Numbered from the stretch's first letter, positions 9,582-18,575 are shown. The stretch is 64,000 nt of DNA from Actinoplanes octamycinicus (GCF_014205225.1 NZ_JACHNB010000001.1:8723501-8787500), one strand, 5' to 3'. Notes: generated by a model from the sequence alone, not told the origin. Numbers and translations: made by a program.

Positions 9582-10283
9582 TCACAGGTCACAGGACTTC
9601 AGCGAGTCCCGGTACCCGTTGGCGAACGCGTTGATCCGCATCTGCGGCGAGCCGTGCGACCCCTCGGCGAACCACGGCTGGCCGGGCGCGTCACCGACCG
9701 ACTCCAGGCCCTGGGCCAGCTCGTCGGTGTCGCCCTTGTCCAGCCGCAGCTGCCGGTTGCGGGCCTGGTCGCCGATGAAGGCGCCGGCCATGCAGTCGGC
9801 CTGCAGCTCCTGCTGGATGGTGAACTCCTTCTGGATGCCGAGCCGCGCCTGGATGCCGTGCGCGTACTCGTGCCCGAGCAGGTAGTACAGGAACGCGTCG
9901 CCGATCTGCCGGAAGACCCCGAAGGCCCAGTTCACGTCGTACGCGATGAAGTCGCCGCGGGAGCAGTAGGCGGCGTTGTTCAGCGGCAGCGGGTCACCGC
10001 CGCAGGCCACCTCGCCCTCCTGCTCGTACGGGATCAGCTGGCGCACCGGCGAGAACTGGTTGCCGGCCCGGTCGAACACCTGCGCCCAGTACTCCTCGGC
10101 GACCTGCTGGGCCGACGTGATGTCCCGGGCGAACTCCTCCGGCGTGTCGGTGCCGTCCAGCTCCTCGGAGGTGGTGGCGCGCGGGGTGGCCCTCGTGGTG
10201 ACCGGGTCGTCGTCGGCGGGAGGCAGCGCGCCGCAGCCGACGAGCAGCAGCAACACCAGGACTGCGGCGATCCGAGCGGACAT
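9582..10283 (-). CDS. Neutral zinc metallopeptidase family lipoprotein (YpfJ-like)
   Basis: A 233-residue exported protein. The signal peptide MSARIAAVLVLLLLVGC ends in a lipobox (LVGC, Cys17). The catalytic motif is GHEYAHGIQ near residue 142, followed by the helix LQADCMAGAF with a likely third ligand. This arrangement is typical of the neutral zinc metallopeptidase family (PF04228-type). It is expected on the outer face of the membrane; substrates are unknown. An AGGAGG site sits 5 nt before the ATG. The upstream region is shared with the divergent ABC exporter. Confidence 0.9.
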   Translation of the reverse strand: MSARIAAVLVLLLLVGCGALPPADDDPVTTRATPRATTSEELDGTDTPEEFARDITSAQQVAEEYWAQVFDRAGNQFSPVRQLIPYEQEGEVACGGDPLPLNNAAYCSRGDFIAYDVNWAFGVFRQIGDAFLYYLLGHEYAHGIQARLGIQKEFTIQQELQADCMAGAFIGDQARNRQLRLDKGDTDELAQGLESVGDAPGQPWFAEGSHGSPQMRINAFANGYRDSLKSCDL

Positions 10284-10412
10284 GCGTCCTCCTGCGAGCC
10301 GGGTACTCCACCGTAGACGCGGTTCCCCTCCACGGCCGTCGGCAAAACGTCACGAAGTCCGTCGATCGGGTGCCGGTGGCCGTACCGAAAAGGGATCGAA
10401 AAAGGTCCTAGC

Positions 10413-10432
10413 ACTCAGGGGCAACCCTGAGT
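10413..10432. promoter_or_regulatory. Inverted repeat ACTCAGGG-GCAA-CCCTGAGT
   Basis: Perfect 8-bp arms around a 4-bp centre lie in the 294-bp region between the divergent metallopeptidase and ABC exporter genes, 145 bp before the exporter start. It is a plausible operator for an exporter regulator or a short hairpin. The rest of the region shows no gene. Confidence 0.45.
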
Positions 10433-10577
10433 CCGCCTAAGTGGCCTCCCCCAGCGAAATCTCAGCGTCGGGCTACTCCACGCGATGGACGCCCGGCGCC
10501 CGATCCGCCGGGAGACTGAGCGGGCCGGTCGGGGCAACCACGCCCCGGCCGGACCATGACTCAGGGGGAGAACGACG

Positions 10578-11345
10578 GTGACTGCGACGAATGCCGGCGG
10601 GCCGGTGGCGGCGCGCGCGGACGAGATCTGGAAGGTCTACGGCAGCGGCGAGGCGCGGGTGACCGCGTTGCGCGGGGTGACCGCCGAGTTCGGCCGGGCG
10701 CGGTTCACGGCGATCATGGGGCCGTCCGGCAGCGGCAAGTCGACGCTCATGCACTGCCTCGCCGGGCTGGACACGGTGGACAAGGGCACCGTGCACGTCG
10801 GCGGCACCGAGATCAGCAAGCTCGGCGACAAGGCGCTGACCCGGCTGCGCCGGGACCGGATCGGCTTCATCTTCCAGCAGTTCAACCTGCTGCCGACGCT
10901 GAGCGCCGCGGAGAACATCAAGCTGCCGCTGGACATCGCCGGCCGCAAGGCCGACCCGCAGTGGTGGGACACCGTGATCGACACGGTGGGCCTGCGGGAC
11001 CGGCTCGGGCACCGGCCCAGCCAGCTCTCCGGCGGCCAGCAGCAGCGGGTGGCCTGCGCCCGGGCCCTGGTCGGCCGCCCGGACGTGATCTTCGCGGACG
11101 AGCCGACCGGCAACCTGGACTCCCGGTCCGGCGCCGAGGTGCTGGGCTTCCTGCGTTCCTCGGTCCGCGAGCACGGCCAGACCATCGTGATGGTGACCCA
11201 CGACCCGGTCGCCGCCAGCTACGCCGACCGGGTGGTCTTCCTGGCCGACGGCAGCATCGTCGACGAGCTGCTCGAGCCGACCGCGGAGACCGTGCTGGAC
11301 ACCATGAAGCGCCTGGACAAGCACGGCGACCCGGTGATGCTCTGA
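10578..11345 (+). CDS. ABC transporter ATP-binding protein (MacB/LolD type)
   Basis: A 255-residue ATPase of an FtsX-type ABC system. Walker A is GPSGSGKST, the signature is LSGGQQQR, Walker B is VIFADEPTG followed by NLDSRSG, and the switch His is in MVTHDP. This is the subgroup that pairs with FtsX-like permeases to export peptides or drugs or to drive extracytoplasmic proteins. The start is GTG 10578 behind GGGGGAG. The stop overlaps the permease start by one base (TGATG), so translation is coupled. Confidence 0.93.
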   Translation: MTATNAGGPVAARADEIWKVYGSGEARVTALRGVTAEFGRARFTAIMGPSGSGKSTLMHCLAGLDTVDKGTVHVGGTEISKLGDKALTRLRRDRIGFIFQQFNLLPTLSAAENIKLPLDIAGRKADPQWWDTVIDTVGLRDRLGHRPSQLSGGQQQRVACARALVGRPDVIFADEPTGNLDSRSGAEVLGFLRSSVREHGQTIVMVTHDPVAASYADRVVFLADGSIVDELLEPTAETVLDTMKRLDKHGDPVML

Positions 11346-13891
11346 TGCTGCGCGCCACACTGAAGAGCCTGCTCGCCCGCAAGCTGCGGCTGATCCTCTC
11401 CGGACTGGCCGTGGTGCTGGGCGTGATGTTCGTGTCCGGTTCCTTCGTGGTCACCGACACGCTCAACCGCACCTTCGACTCGATCTTCGCGGACGCGTTC
11501 TCCGGGACCGACGTGTCGGTCAGCGCGAAACCCAAGGTCGCGGTCAGCGAGATGGACGGCGAGGAGGTCGCGACGCCGTTCCCGGCGGCGACCGTCGACA
11601 AGATCAAAAATCTTCCCGGGGTACGGTCGGCAACCGGCCGTGTCGACGCCGACGGCGCCCGGGTGATCGGCAGCGACGGCAAGGTGCTCACCTCGCAAGG
11701 CCCGCCGCGTCTCGGTGGCAACTGGACCGGCGCCGACGACCCGATGGAGCTGCGCGAGGGCCGCGGCCCGACCGCGGACAACGAGATCGCGGTCAACGCG
11801 AACACCGCGAAGCTCGCCGGGTACCGGATCGGCGACCAGGTGCCGGTGCTCACCCTGGCGCCGAAGAAGACGTTCACCCTGGTCGGCATCTGGGGCTACG
11901 ACGGCGGCCGGGACAGCATCGGCGGCGTCCAGGAGGTGGCCTTCACCACCCCGGTGGCGCAGAAGCTGATGCTGAACTCGCCGGGCTCGTTCTCCTCGGT
12001 CGTGGTGCAGGCCGCCGACGGGATCAGCCCGGAGGCGCTGCGCGACCGGGTGGCCGCCGCGCTCGGCGCGGACTACCAGGTCAAGACCGGCAAGCAGCTG
12101 GCCGACGAGAGCTCGTCGAGCATCAAGGAGGGGCTGAGCTTCTTCAACCAGATCCTGCTCGGCTTCGCCGGGGTGGCGCTGTTCGTCGGGATCTTCCTGA
12201 TCCTCAACACCTTCTCGATCATCGTGGCGCAGCGGACCAAGGAGCTGGCCCTGCTGCGCGCGATGGGCGCCAGCCGCCGCCAGGTGATCGGCTCGGTGCT
12301 GGTCGAGGCGGTGGCGATCGGCCTGGTCGCGGCGGTGCTCGGCCTGGCCGCCGGGGTCGGCGCGGGCGGCGGGCTGGCCGCCCTGTTCGGCTCGTTCGCC
12401 GACGTCGACCTGGCCCCGATCGGGGTGCCACCGGCCGCGATCATCAGCGCGTTCGTGGTCGGCCTGGTGGTCACTGTGGTGGCCGCGGTGCTGCCCGCGC
12501 TGCGCGCCTCGCGGATCGCCCCGATCGCCGCGATGCAGGAGGTGAGCATCCCGGACCGGCCGCTCACCAAGCTCAGCGTCTCCGGCGGCCTGGTCCTGTC
12601 GGCCGGCGCGGCCGCGCTCGGGGTGGGCCTGTTCGCCGACGCCGGCGACGCCACGCTGTGGCTGATCCTCGGCGGCGTGCTGGTCTCGTTCATCGGCGTC
12701 GCGCTGCTCACCCCGCTGATCAGCAAGCCGGTGATCGGCCTGCTCGGGCGGCTGTTCTCCTGGTCGCTGCCGGGCCGGCTGGGCCGGCTCAACTCGGGCC
12801 GCAACCCGCGCCGGACGGCGATCACCGCGGCCGCTCTGATGATCGGCATCGCCCTGGTCACCGGCGTCACGGTGATCATGGACTCGGCGAAGAGCAGCCT
12901 CAAGGCGGAGGCCAGCTCGATCCTCAAGGCCGAGATCATGATCAGCGGGGACCAGAACGGGCCGCGGCCGCCGACCTACGACCCGGCGGTGATCGAGAGG
13001 ACCAAGGCGATCCCCGGGGTACGCGCGGCGGCCGGGTTCTACCAGGACCTGGTCATGGCCGACGGCAAGCGGGAGTACGCCAGCGCCACCGACGACTTCC
13101 AGGGGTTGACCGAGGCGTACCGGACCACCGGCTCGGCCGCGGCGCTGACCGGGCTCGGCCCGGACCAGATCGCCATCGGGCAGGCCAACGCCGACGAGCA
13201 CGGCTGGACGACCGGTTCCCGGGTGACCATCCAGGCGTCACGCGGGGAGCCGCACACGTACACGATCGTGGCGGTCTACCCGGATGACGCGCTGCCCGGC
13301 AACCTGTTCCTGCCGTCGCAGGCGATCAAGGACTTCGGCATCTCGCAGCCGATCTTCGGCTTCGTCCGGCTCGACGACGGGGTCGCCGTCTCGGCCGTGC
13401 TGCCGCAGGTCAAGGCGCTGCTGGCGGACAGTCCCGAGGTGGCCGCGACCGACTCGGCGACCTTCGTGAACGACCAGGCCGCACAGTTCGACCAGATCAT
13501 CACGATGATCCAGATCCTGCTCGGGCTGGCCATCCTGATCGCGGTCCTCGGCGTGGTCAACACCCTGGCCCTGTCGGTCCTGGAACGCACCCGCGAGCTG
13601 GGCCTGCTGCGCGCGGTCGGCCTGGGCCGGGCGCAGACCATGCGGATGATCACCGTGGAGGCGGTGGTGATCTCGGTGTTCGGCGCGCTGCTCGGCGTCG
13701 CGGTCGGCGCCGGGATGGGCGCCGCGGTGACCCGGGCGCTCAAGGACGACGGGATCACCCAGATCGTGCTGCCCTGGGACCGGATGGCCACCTACCTGGT
13801 GCTGGCCGCGATCGTCGGTGTGGTGGCGGCGGTGGTCCCGGCGATCCGGGCCGCGCGGCTCAACGTGCTGGGCGCGATCGCGCACGACTGA
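11345..13891 (+). CDS. FtsX-like permease of an ABC exporter
   Basis: An 848-residue membrane protein with two FtsX modules. A TM helix near residue 20 leads into an extracytoplasmic MacB-PCD-like domain (about 45-245). A three-helix block (about 265-390) is then followed by a linker helix pair, a second periplasmic-like domain and a final three-helix block near the C-terminus (QILLGLAILIAVLGV onward). The segments QRTKELALLRAMGASRRQV and LERTRELGLLRAVGLGRAQ are the coupling-helix repeats of this family. It works with the preceding ATPase and overlaps it by 1 nt. The substrate cannot be inferred. A strong hairpin terminator follows. Confidence 0.93.
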   Translation: MLRATLKSLLARKLRLILSGLAVVLGVMFVSGSFVVTDTLNRTFDSIFADAFSGTDVSVSAKPKVAVSEMDGEEVATPFPAATVDKIKNLPGVRSATGRVDADGARVIGSDGKVLTSQGPPRLGGNWTGADDPMELREGRGPTADNEIAVNANTAKLAGYRIGDQVPVLTLAPKKTFTLVGIWGYDGGRDSIGGVQEVAFTTPVAQKLMLNSPGSFSSVVVQAADGISPEALRDRVAAALGADYQVKTGKQLADESSSSIKEGLSFFNQILLGFAGVALFVGIFLILNTFSIIVAQRTKELALLRAMGASRRQVIGSVLVEAVAIGLVAAVLGLAAGVGAGGGLAALFGSFADVDLAPIGVPPAAIISAFVVGLVVTVVAAVLPALRASRIAPIAAMQEVSIPDRPLTKLSVSGGLVLSAGAAALGVGLFADAGDATLWLILGGVLVSFIGVALLTPLISKPVIGLLGRLFSWSLPGRLGRLNSGRNPRRTAITAAALMIGIALVTGVTVIMDSAKSSLKAEASSILKAEIMISGDQNGPRPPTYDPAVIERTKAIPGVRAAAGFYQDLVMADGKREYASATDDFQGLTEAYRTTGSAAALTGLGPDQIAIGQANADEHGWTTGSRVTIQASRGEPHTYTIVAVYPDDALPGNLFLPSQAIKDFGISQPIFGFVRLDDGVAVSAVLPQVKALLADSPEVAATDSATFVNDQAAQFDQIITMIQILLGLAILIAVLGVVNTLALSVLERTRELGLLRAVGLGRAQTMRMITVEAVVISVFGALLGVAVGAGMGAAVTRALKDDGITQIVLPWDRMATYLVLAAIVGVVAAVVPAIRAARLNVLGAIAHD

Positions 13892-13896
13892 GAACA

Positions 13897-13934
13897 GCGG
13901 GGGCGGGCCGGCAGCATCGCCGGCCCGCCCCCGC
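13897..13934. terminator. Bidirectional terminator
   Basis: A perfect 16-bp GC stem (13897-13912 with 13919-13934) and a 6-nt loop sit between the convergent permease and SRPBCC genes, with no U-tract, as is usual in this GC range. Confidence 0.8.
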
Positions 13935-13938
13935 GCGG

Positions 13939-14379
13939 TCAGGCCAGGATCTTGTCGAGCTTGGTGAAGCTGCTGCCCCAGCCCTCCCGGGCGCCGGTCT
14001 CCATCGCGGCCGGGAACGGGCTCTGGGTCAGCACCAGCCTGGTGCGCCCGCCGTCCTCGTCGTGGAACTCGATCCGCATCACCAGCTTGTCGGCGCCGAA
14101 GTCCGGGATGTGGCTGACGTCCTCCTCGCCGACCAGCAGCTCGTTCTCCACCACCTCGACGAACGTCGCGTTCACCGGCGAGCTCATCGACGGGTCGGCG
14201 TCGTTGACCATGGTGAGCTTCTGGCTGCCGCCCGGGCGCGGGTCGATGTCGATCGAGTCGCGGGGCACCGACCAGCCCACCGGGCCGAACCAGGCGGCCA
14301 GCTGATCCGGGTCGACGAAGGCGCGGTAGACCAGGTCACGGGGGGCGTCGAAGATCCGGGTGATGACGAGCTCGGTCAT
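13939..14379 (-). CDS. SRPBCC / AHSA1-type domain protein
   Basis: A 146-residue START-like hydrophobic-cavity protein of the activator-of-Hsp90 homology family. It begins with the family pattern ITRIFDAPRDLVYRAFVDP, then LAAWFGP, and ends with the C-terminal helix GWGSSFTKLDKIL. Such proteins bind a small hydrophobic ligand. They are very often encoded with an ArsR repressor, as here: its ATG overlaps the ArsR stop codon (ATGA), so the two are translationally coupled. Confidence 0.9.
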   Translation of the reverse strand: MTELVITRIFDAPRDLVYRAFVDPDQLAAWFGPVGWSVPRDSIDIDPRPGGSQKLTMVNDADPSMSSPVNATFVEVVENELLVGEEDVSHIPDFGADKLVMRIEFHDEDGGRTRLVLTQSPFPAAMETGAREGWGSSFTKLDKILA

Positions 14380-14705
14380 GACTTCTCCTCCTGCAGGCGC
14401 TTGAGATGGGCGTCCAGGCGCGAAAAATTGTCGTCCCAGAACCGGCGGTACCGCTCCATCCACGCGGTCGCCTCGCGCAGCGGCCCGGCCTCCAGCCGGC
14501 TGGAGCGCCACTGGGCGGAGCGGCTGCGCGAGATCAGGCCGGCGTTCTCCAGCACCTTCAGGTGCCGGGAGATCGCCGGGAGGCTGATGTCGAACGGCTC
14601 GGCGAGCTCGGTCACGGTCGCCTCGCCCTCGGCGAGCCGGGCCAGGATGGCGCGACGCGTCGGATCGGCCAGGGCCGCGAAGATCACGCTGAGCCGGTCG
14701 GTCAT
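14376..14705 (-). CDS. ArsR-family winged-helix repressor
   Basis: A 109-residue regulator. The DNA-binding core is LADPTRRAILARLAEGE, then VTELAEPFDISLPAISRHLKVLENAGLI. There is no cysteine-rich metal site, so it is probably of the metal-independent type found with SRPBCC partners. A large palindrome touches the start codon and overlaps its GGGAGG ribosome site, which suggests tight autoregulation of the ArsR-SRPBCC operon. Confidence 0.92.
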   Translation of the reverse strand: MTDRLSVIFAALADPTRRAILARLAEGEATVTELAEPFDISLPAISRHLKVLENAGLISRSRSAQWRSSRLEAGPLREATAWMERYRRFWDDNFSRLDAHLKRLQEEKS

Positions 14706-14737
14706 TTAACCCTCCCGTTAATTAACGGAGCGGTTAA
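14706..14737 (-). promoter_or_regulatory. Two-tier palindromic operator of the ArsR operon
   Basis: The core CCGTTAATTAACGG (14715-14728) is a perfect 14-bp palindrome. It is flanked symmetrically by TTAACC and GGTTAA, giving a 32-bp dyad directly abutting the ArsR ATG. It is strikingly AT-rich for this genome and includes the GGGAGG ribosome site, so a bound repressor would block both promoter and leader. Confidence 0.7.
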
Positions 14738-14763
14738 GACCATAGCCGCACCCGGGGCGGGCG

Positions 14764-15318
14764 TCAAACCTTGGACGGGATGCGGCGGTGCAGCTCCGCG
14801 AGCAGGACTTCCGGACCCGGCGACATCAGGCCGACATCCACGACGTACGATGTCTCGCCGCCCCGCCGGCGCATCCGCGGCGCCAGCCCCGGCCCGTCCA
14901 GCACCCGCGCGTAGTCCTCGCCGACCGGCGTCACCACCAGCTCGGTGAACGGCCCCCACCCGTGCAGCGCCACCGAGGCGATCCCGGACCACGGCAGATG
15001 CACCGCCTTGCGTCCGGTCGCGGCGAAGTCGATGCCGTGCACCGAGGTGTGCAGCCAGCCCAGCCGCCGGTACAGCACCAGCAGCACCAGGGCCGCCACG
15101 ATCACCGGCACGATCAGCGCCACCTCGGCGTAGACCACGATGTCGGCGGCGCCCGGCCGGGCCCCGAAGACCACCGCGAGCAGCAGATAGGCGCCGAGCA
15201 GCACGGTCCAGACCGCGGCCACCACCCAGAGCACGGTCACGTAGAACATGGCGCGCGGCTGCATGAAGCTGACGGTGTCATCGGCCGGCCCGAGCACCTG
15301 ATCCACGTGACTGGTCAT
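14764..15318 (-). CDS. Membrane protein with PH-like C-terminal domain
   Basis: A 184-residue protein with two TM helices (about 24-50 and 60-84, YVTVLWVVAAVWTVLLGAYL and VALIVPVIVAALVLLVLY), followed by a cytosolic beta-rich region resembling bacterial PH domains (from about 92: LHTSVHGIDF). ATG 15318 lacks a clear ribosome site; the frame extends upstream, but the N-terminal part would be atypical. It is a single-gene unit divergent from the PAC2 gene. Function unknown. Confidence 0.75.
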   Translation of the reverse strand: MTSHVDQVLGPADDTVSFMQPRAMFYVTVLWVVAAVWTVLLGAYLLLAVVFGARPGAADIVVYAEVALIVPVIVAALVLLVLYRRLGWLHTSVHGIDFAATGRKAVHLPWSGIASVALHGWGPFTELVVTPVGEDYARVLDGPGLAPRMRRRGGETSYVVDVGLMSPGPEVLLAELHRRIPSKV

Positions 15319-15486
15319 AGCCGGAATTATCCGAGCGACCGGTGGCGCGGTCCGGGAATCGGCGGATATGCCTGAGGTATCTATCCGGAATATGTGAATC
15401 TGACAGAAACGAGACGTTCGGCCGAGGCGGTTCCCCGCTCGGCGAATCTCCGGCGCGGCCCCCGAGTGGGTTCCGCAGGCCGCACG

Positions 15487-15492
15487 TAGGCT
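15487..15492 (+). promoter_or_regulatory. Leaderless -10 box of the PAC2 gene
   Basis: TAGGCT is followed by 7 nt (GTGTCTC) and ATG at 15500; there is no ribosome-binding site. Confidence 0.65.
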
Positions 15493-15499
15493 GTGTCTC

Positions 15500-16369
15500 A
15501 TGACTGAGTTCGACGGCCTTCCGCTGCTCCGCTCCCCCGTGGCCATCGCCGCCTTCGAGGGCTGGAACGATGCTGCGGACGCTTCCACCGCGGCCGTGGA
15601 ACACCTCGAGCAGGTCTGGGAAGCTCGCGAGGTCACCAGCATCGACCCCGAGGACTTCTACGACTTCCAGGTGAGCCGGCCCACCATCACGATGGCCGAG
15701 GGCGAGACCCGCAAGATCGAGTGGCCGACCACCCGGTTCACCGTGGCCAGCCCGCCCGGCAGCGACCGGGACGTGGTGCTGATCCGCGGCATCGAGCCGA
15801 GCATGCGCTGGCGCACCTTCTGCGAGTCGGTCCTGGAGATCTGCCACAGCCTCGAGGTCAACCGGATCGTGCTGCTCGGCGCGCTGCTGGCCGACGTGCC
15901 GTACACCCGGCCCCTGCCGATCAGCGGCAGCGCCTCGGACCGCGACATCGCCGAGAAGTACAACGTCGTCCCGACCCGCTACGACGGCCCCACCGGCATC
16001 GTCGGCGTGCTCCAGGAGGCCGCCACCCGGGCCGAGCTGGACGCCCTGTCGTTCTGGGTGCACGTCCCGCACTACGCCAACAACCCGCCCTGCCCGAAAG
16101 CGACGCTCGCCCTGCTCAGCCGGATCGAGGACGTGCTCGACCTGCCGGTGCCGATGGCCGACCTGGCCGAGCAGGCCGACGAGTGGGAGAAGCGGGTCCG
16201 GGTCGCCGCCGAGCAGGACTCCGAGCTCGGTGACTACGTGCGGGAGCTGGAGGAGCGGGTCGGCGACGCCGGCATCCAGCCGCTGACCGGCGACGAGATC
16301 GCCAGCGAGTTCGAGAAGTACCTGCGGCGCCGGGGCGGCTCGGCCGGCCCGACCGCCGGATCCTGGTAA
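15500..16369 (+). CDS. PAC2-family protein (proteasome assembly chaperone-like)
   Basis: A 289-residue cytosolic protein of the PAC2 family. It begins with the conserved AAFEGWNDAADAS stretch, has VLIRGIEPSMRW near 95 and the core VNRIVLLGALLADVPYTRP near 120. The C-terminal 40 residues are acidic and helical. In actinobacteria PAC2 proteins (Rv2125-like) are encoded near the proteasome and mshC genes. A role in proteasome assembly is suggested by homology to eukaryotic PAC2 but has not been shown in bacteria as far as I know. It is a monocistronic leaderless gene ended by a strong hairpin. Confidence 0.92.
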   Translation: MTEFDGLPLLRSPVAIAAFEGWNDAADASTAAVEHLEQVWEAREVTSIDPEDFYDFQVSRPTITMAEGETRKIEWPTTRFTVASPPGSDRDVVLIRGIEPSMRWRTFCESVLEICHSLEVNRIVLLGALLADVPYTRPLPISGSASDRDIAEKYNVVPTRYDGPTGIVGVLQEAATRAELDALSFWVHVPHYANNPPCPKATLALLSRIEDVLDLPVPMADLAEQADEWEKRVRVAAEQDSELGDYVRELEERVGDAGIQPLTGDEIASEFEKYLRRRGGSAGPTAGSW

Positions 16370-16378
16370 TCGACCGGG

Positions 16379-16405
16379 GCGCGGCGCCCTCCGCCGGCGC
16401 CGCGC
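16379..16405 (+). terminator. Terminator of the PAC2 gene
   Basis: A perfect 10-bp stem GCGCGGCGCC/GGCGCCGCGC with a 7-nt loop, 10 bp after the stop codon. Confidence 0.75.
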
Positions 16406-16858
16406 GCTCCGCTCACCTGCTGTATGGCACGTAGCCGCCCCGAGGCCACCGACCGGCCGGTCTGACGTCGCCTTGACCTGCGGTCTTATCCTTTCCGCGG
16501 CACCCGGACGCGTTGCCGTCAGAAGTCGTCAGATTCCTTCGCGCAGATCGGCACGCCCGCGACGGCGTCAAAGTCCGGCAAAATCCGGGGTGTTCGACGA
16601 TTCCGCGTCCGATAAGCGCGGAAAAGTAGCCATTTCCCAAGCCGGTCCTGAGTGCCGTTCCCCCGTCCACCCACCAGCCATCACCCCTTGCCGGACGTGG
16701 CATAAGTGCTGGTCGGCGCGCCCTCCACGACGATTTCGTAGCGACCGGCGTGAATGAATGGGCGCCTATCAGCTATAAGGCTGTCGGGGGTCTAGCGGTC
16801 AGATGACACCCGCCCCCATACTGAACGCAGGTTAGGCAGGGGGCCACACATACGAAAA
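16406..16858. other. Intergenic region without a gene
   Basis: Third-position bias is absent and all frames are short. The stretch 16750-16845 is less GC-rich than its surroundings and should carry the promoter of the structured leader that follows. Candidate -10-like words are CATACT (about 16817) and TTAGGC (about 16832). Confidence 0.4.
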
Positions 16859-16984
16859 GGCGACACCCAGTTACCGCTGGGTGCCGCCCAAGGCCTCTTG
16901 TCCTCGCGCGGAGGGAGGGACCGTTCAATGCCATCTTTCTGCACCTCCCCTCGGCGTGCAAGCCCCGGGAAGGGAGGGAGTGCG
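16859..16984 (+). promoter_or_regulatory. Structured leader with mutually exclusive pairing around the ribosome site
   Basis: A stable hairpin lies at 16859-16888 (GGCG and CACCCAG pairing with CTGGGTG and CGCC, loop TTACCG). Downstream, GGAGGGAGGGA (16910-16920) and the ribosome site GGGAGGGAG (16972-16980) can each pair with the single CCTCCCC at 16944-16950. Pairing with the first frees the ribosome site; pairing with the second hides it. This is the layout of a translational switch. It matches no riboswitch class I recognise. Confidence 0.45.
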
Positions 16985-17398
16985 TTGCCGGTCTTCTATC
17001 GGGGGCCGCGGGCGGTGATCACCCACAGCGTCGTCGAGGTGCCACGCCCAGCCCTGCGCCGTTTCAACGTGTCCGAGCTGGTGGATGTCCACATCGTCCG
17101 GCACGACCCCGGCCCGGCCGAGGTCGGGCAGCGGGTGATCGGAGTGTCCGCGCTGGTGGCGGCCATGGTCGCGGTGCCGGTGATCGGTCCGGTGTCGGTG
17201 GTTCTGACCGCCGTGGTGCTCAGCGGGCTGGCCCTCTACGCCGTGGTCTGCCTGCGCGGGCAGGCCGGCCGGCGGTGGTGGCAGGTCCGGGCCGGCTACC
17301 GCGGCGAGGTGGTGGAGATCTTCGCATCCCGGAATCAGGGTGAGTTCGAGGGCTTTTGCCGCGGTCTGGTCCGCTCGCTGGAGTACCGCGGGCAGTGA
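16985..17398 (+). CDS. DUF6232-like membrane protein
   Basis: A 137-residue protein beginning with a pattern typical of the DUF6232 group (VFYRGPRAVITHSVVEV), then VSELVDVHIVRHDP. Two TM segments follow (about 52-90: VSALVAAMVAVPVIGPVS, VLTAVVLSGLALYAVVCL), then a cytosolic tail with YRGEVVEIFAS. TTG 16985 is the best start because GGGAGG lies 7 nt upstream and conserved sequence begins there; ATG 16928 would add a Ser/Arg-rich stretch with poor codon bias. Function unknown. It follows the structured leader and ends in a 12-bp hairpin. Confidence 0.7.
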   Translation: MPVFYRGPRAVITHSVVEVPRPALRRFNVSELVDVHIVRHDPGPAEVGQRVIGVSALVAAMVAVPVIGPVSVVLTAVVLSGLALYAVVCLRGQAGRRWWQVRAGYRGEVVEIFASRNQGEFEGFCRGLVRSLEYRGQ

Positions 17399-17406
17399 GG
17401 TCCGAA

Positions 17407-17436
17407 CGGAGCCGCATGCGAGGACATGCGGCTCCG
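17407..17436 (+). terminator. Terminator of the DUF6232-like gene
   Basis: Perfect 12-bp arms CGGAGCCGCATG/CATGCGGCTCCG around a 6-nt loop, 8 bp after the stop. Confidence 0.85.
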
Positions 17437-17556
17437 TGTGACGTCTGACGAGAGTCCGCTGCGACCAGGGATTTCGCCCGGCCGGACCCGCTCGGTGTCC
17501 GAAATGTCCTAGCGAGTATTCTGTGGGGCGCTAGAAGCGACAGCGCTTTCTGCTGC

Positions 17557-18558
17557 ATGGCAGGTGGATCCGATTTGCCCGGAGAGCAAGATTCGTTCCA
17601 GGCCGGGGCTTCCGACGGGATGGGAGCGGGCGCGGGCGAGATGGAGTCGGTGCGCGAGGAGTTGCCGGCCGTCGCCAGGCGGCGAGTCCGGCTTGCCCTG
17701 CGAGCCGCCCGGGACCACGCCGGGCTGAGCCAGGCCGAGGTGGCCCAGCGGCTCGGCTGGTCGCTCTCCAAGCTGCAGCGCATCGAGCTCGGCGAGGTCA
17801 CCGTCACGCCGACCGACCTGCGCGCGGCCCTCACGCTCTACGGCGTCACCGACGAGCGACGCCTGGCGGCGCTGATCGACGACACCCGGGCCGCCCGCCG
17901 CGAGCGCTACTGGACCGCCCAGGAGCACCGGGAGCACCTCCCGCCCGGTTTGCTGCAGATGATGCAGTTCGAGCTGCGGGCCACCGTGATCCGGGAGTAC
18001 CAGATCGCCCTGATGCCGGGCGTCCTGCAGACCCCGGCGCTGGCCGAGGCGCACCTCGGCTGGTTCGACGAGAGCCTCACCGACGATCAGCGGCGGGTCC
18101 GGCACGAGGTCCGGCTGCGGCGCCGGCACGCGGTGATCGAGCAGGAGAACTCCCCGGAGTACCGCGTGCTGCTCGACGAGTCCATCCTGTGGCGCGCGGT
18201 CGGCGGCCGGCTCACCGCGGCCGAGCAGTTCGACGACCTGGCGCACACCGCGCAACGCCCCAACGTGCAGGTGCGCATCCTGCCGATGGACGTCGGCACG
18301 ATGATGAGCGCCTCCGGCGCGTTCGTGGTCCTGGACCTCAGCGACGACCCGCAGGACGCGGTGCTCTACCAGGAGGGCTACATCTGGGACCAGCTGGTGC
18401 AGGACCTCGACCAGGTCACCTACCGCCGGGCCATCTTCGAGCGCTTCTGGGGCAAGGCGCTCGACGAGGAGGCCAGCCAGGCCCTGATTCTGGCCCGCGC
18501 CTATGACCTGCGCGCGAGGATCGCAAGAGCAGCCTCCGCGCTTGATGAGGACAGTTGA
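17557..18558 (+). CDS. XRE-family regulator with DUF5753 domain (WhiJ-like)
   Basis: A 333-residue protein. The helix-turn-helix is at about 45-95 (ARDHAGLSQAEVAQRLGWSLSK then LQRIELGEVTVTP). From about 140 onward it is the DUF5753 domain, with YQIALMPGVLQTP, LLDESILWR and QVRILPMDVG. With a small DUF397 gene next door this is the WhiJ/DUF397 pair that is widespread in Streptomyces and relatives and linked to control of development. The partner is thought to modulate the regulator. A TATTCT -10-like hexamer at 17517-17522 may be its promoter. The first 30 residues are Gly/Ala-rich, and a later start is possible. Confidence 0.93.
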   Translation: MAGGSDLPGEQDSFQAGASDGMGAGAGEMESVREELPAVARRRVRLALRAARDHAGLSQAEVAQRLGWSLSKLQRIELGEVTVTPTDLRAALTLYGVTDERRLAALIDDTRAARRERYWTAQEHREHLPPGLLQMMQFELRATVIREYQIALMPGVLQTPALAEAHLGWFDESLTDDQRRVRHEVRLRRRHAVIEQENSPEYRVLLDESILWRAVGGRLTAAEQFDDLAHTAQRPNVQVRILPMDVGTMMSASGAFVVLDLSDDPQDAVLYQEGYIWDQLVQDLDQVTYRRAIFERFWGKALDEEASQALILARAYDLRARIARAASALDEDS

Positions 18559-18575
18559 ACCTAGGAGAGGGAGAA

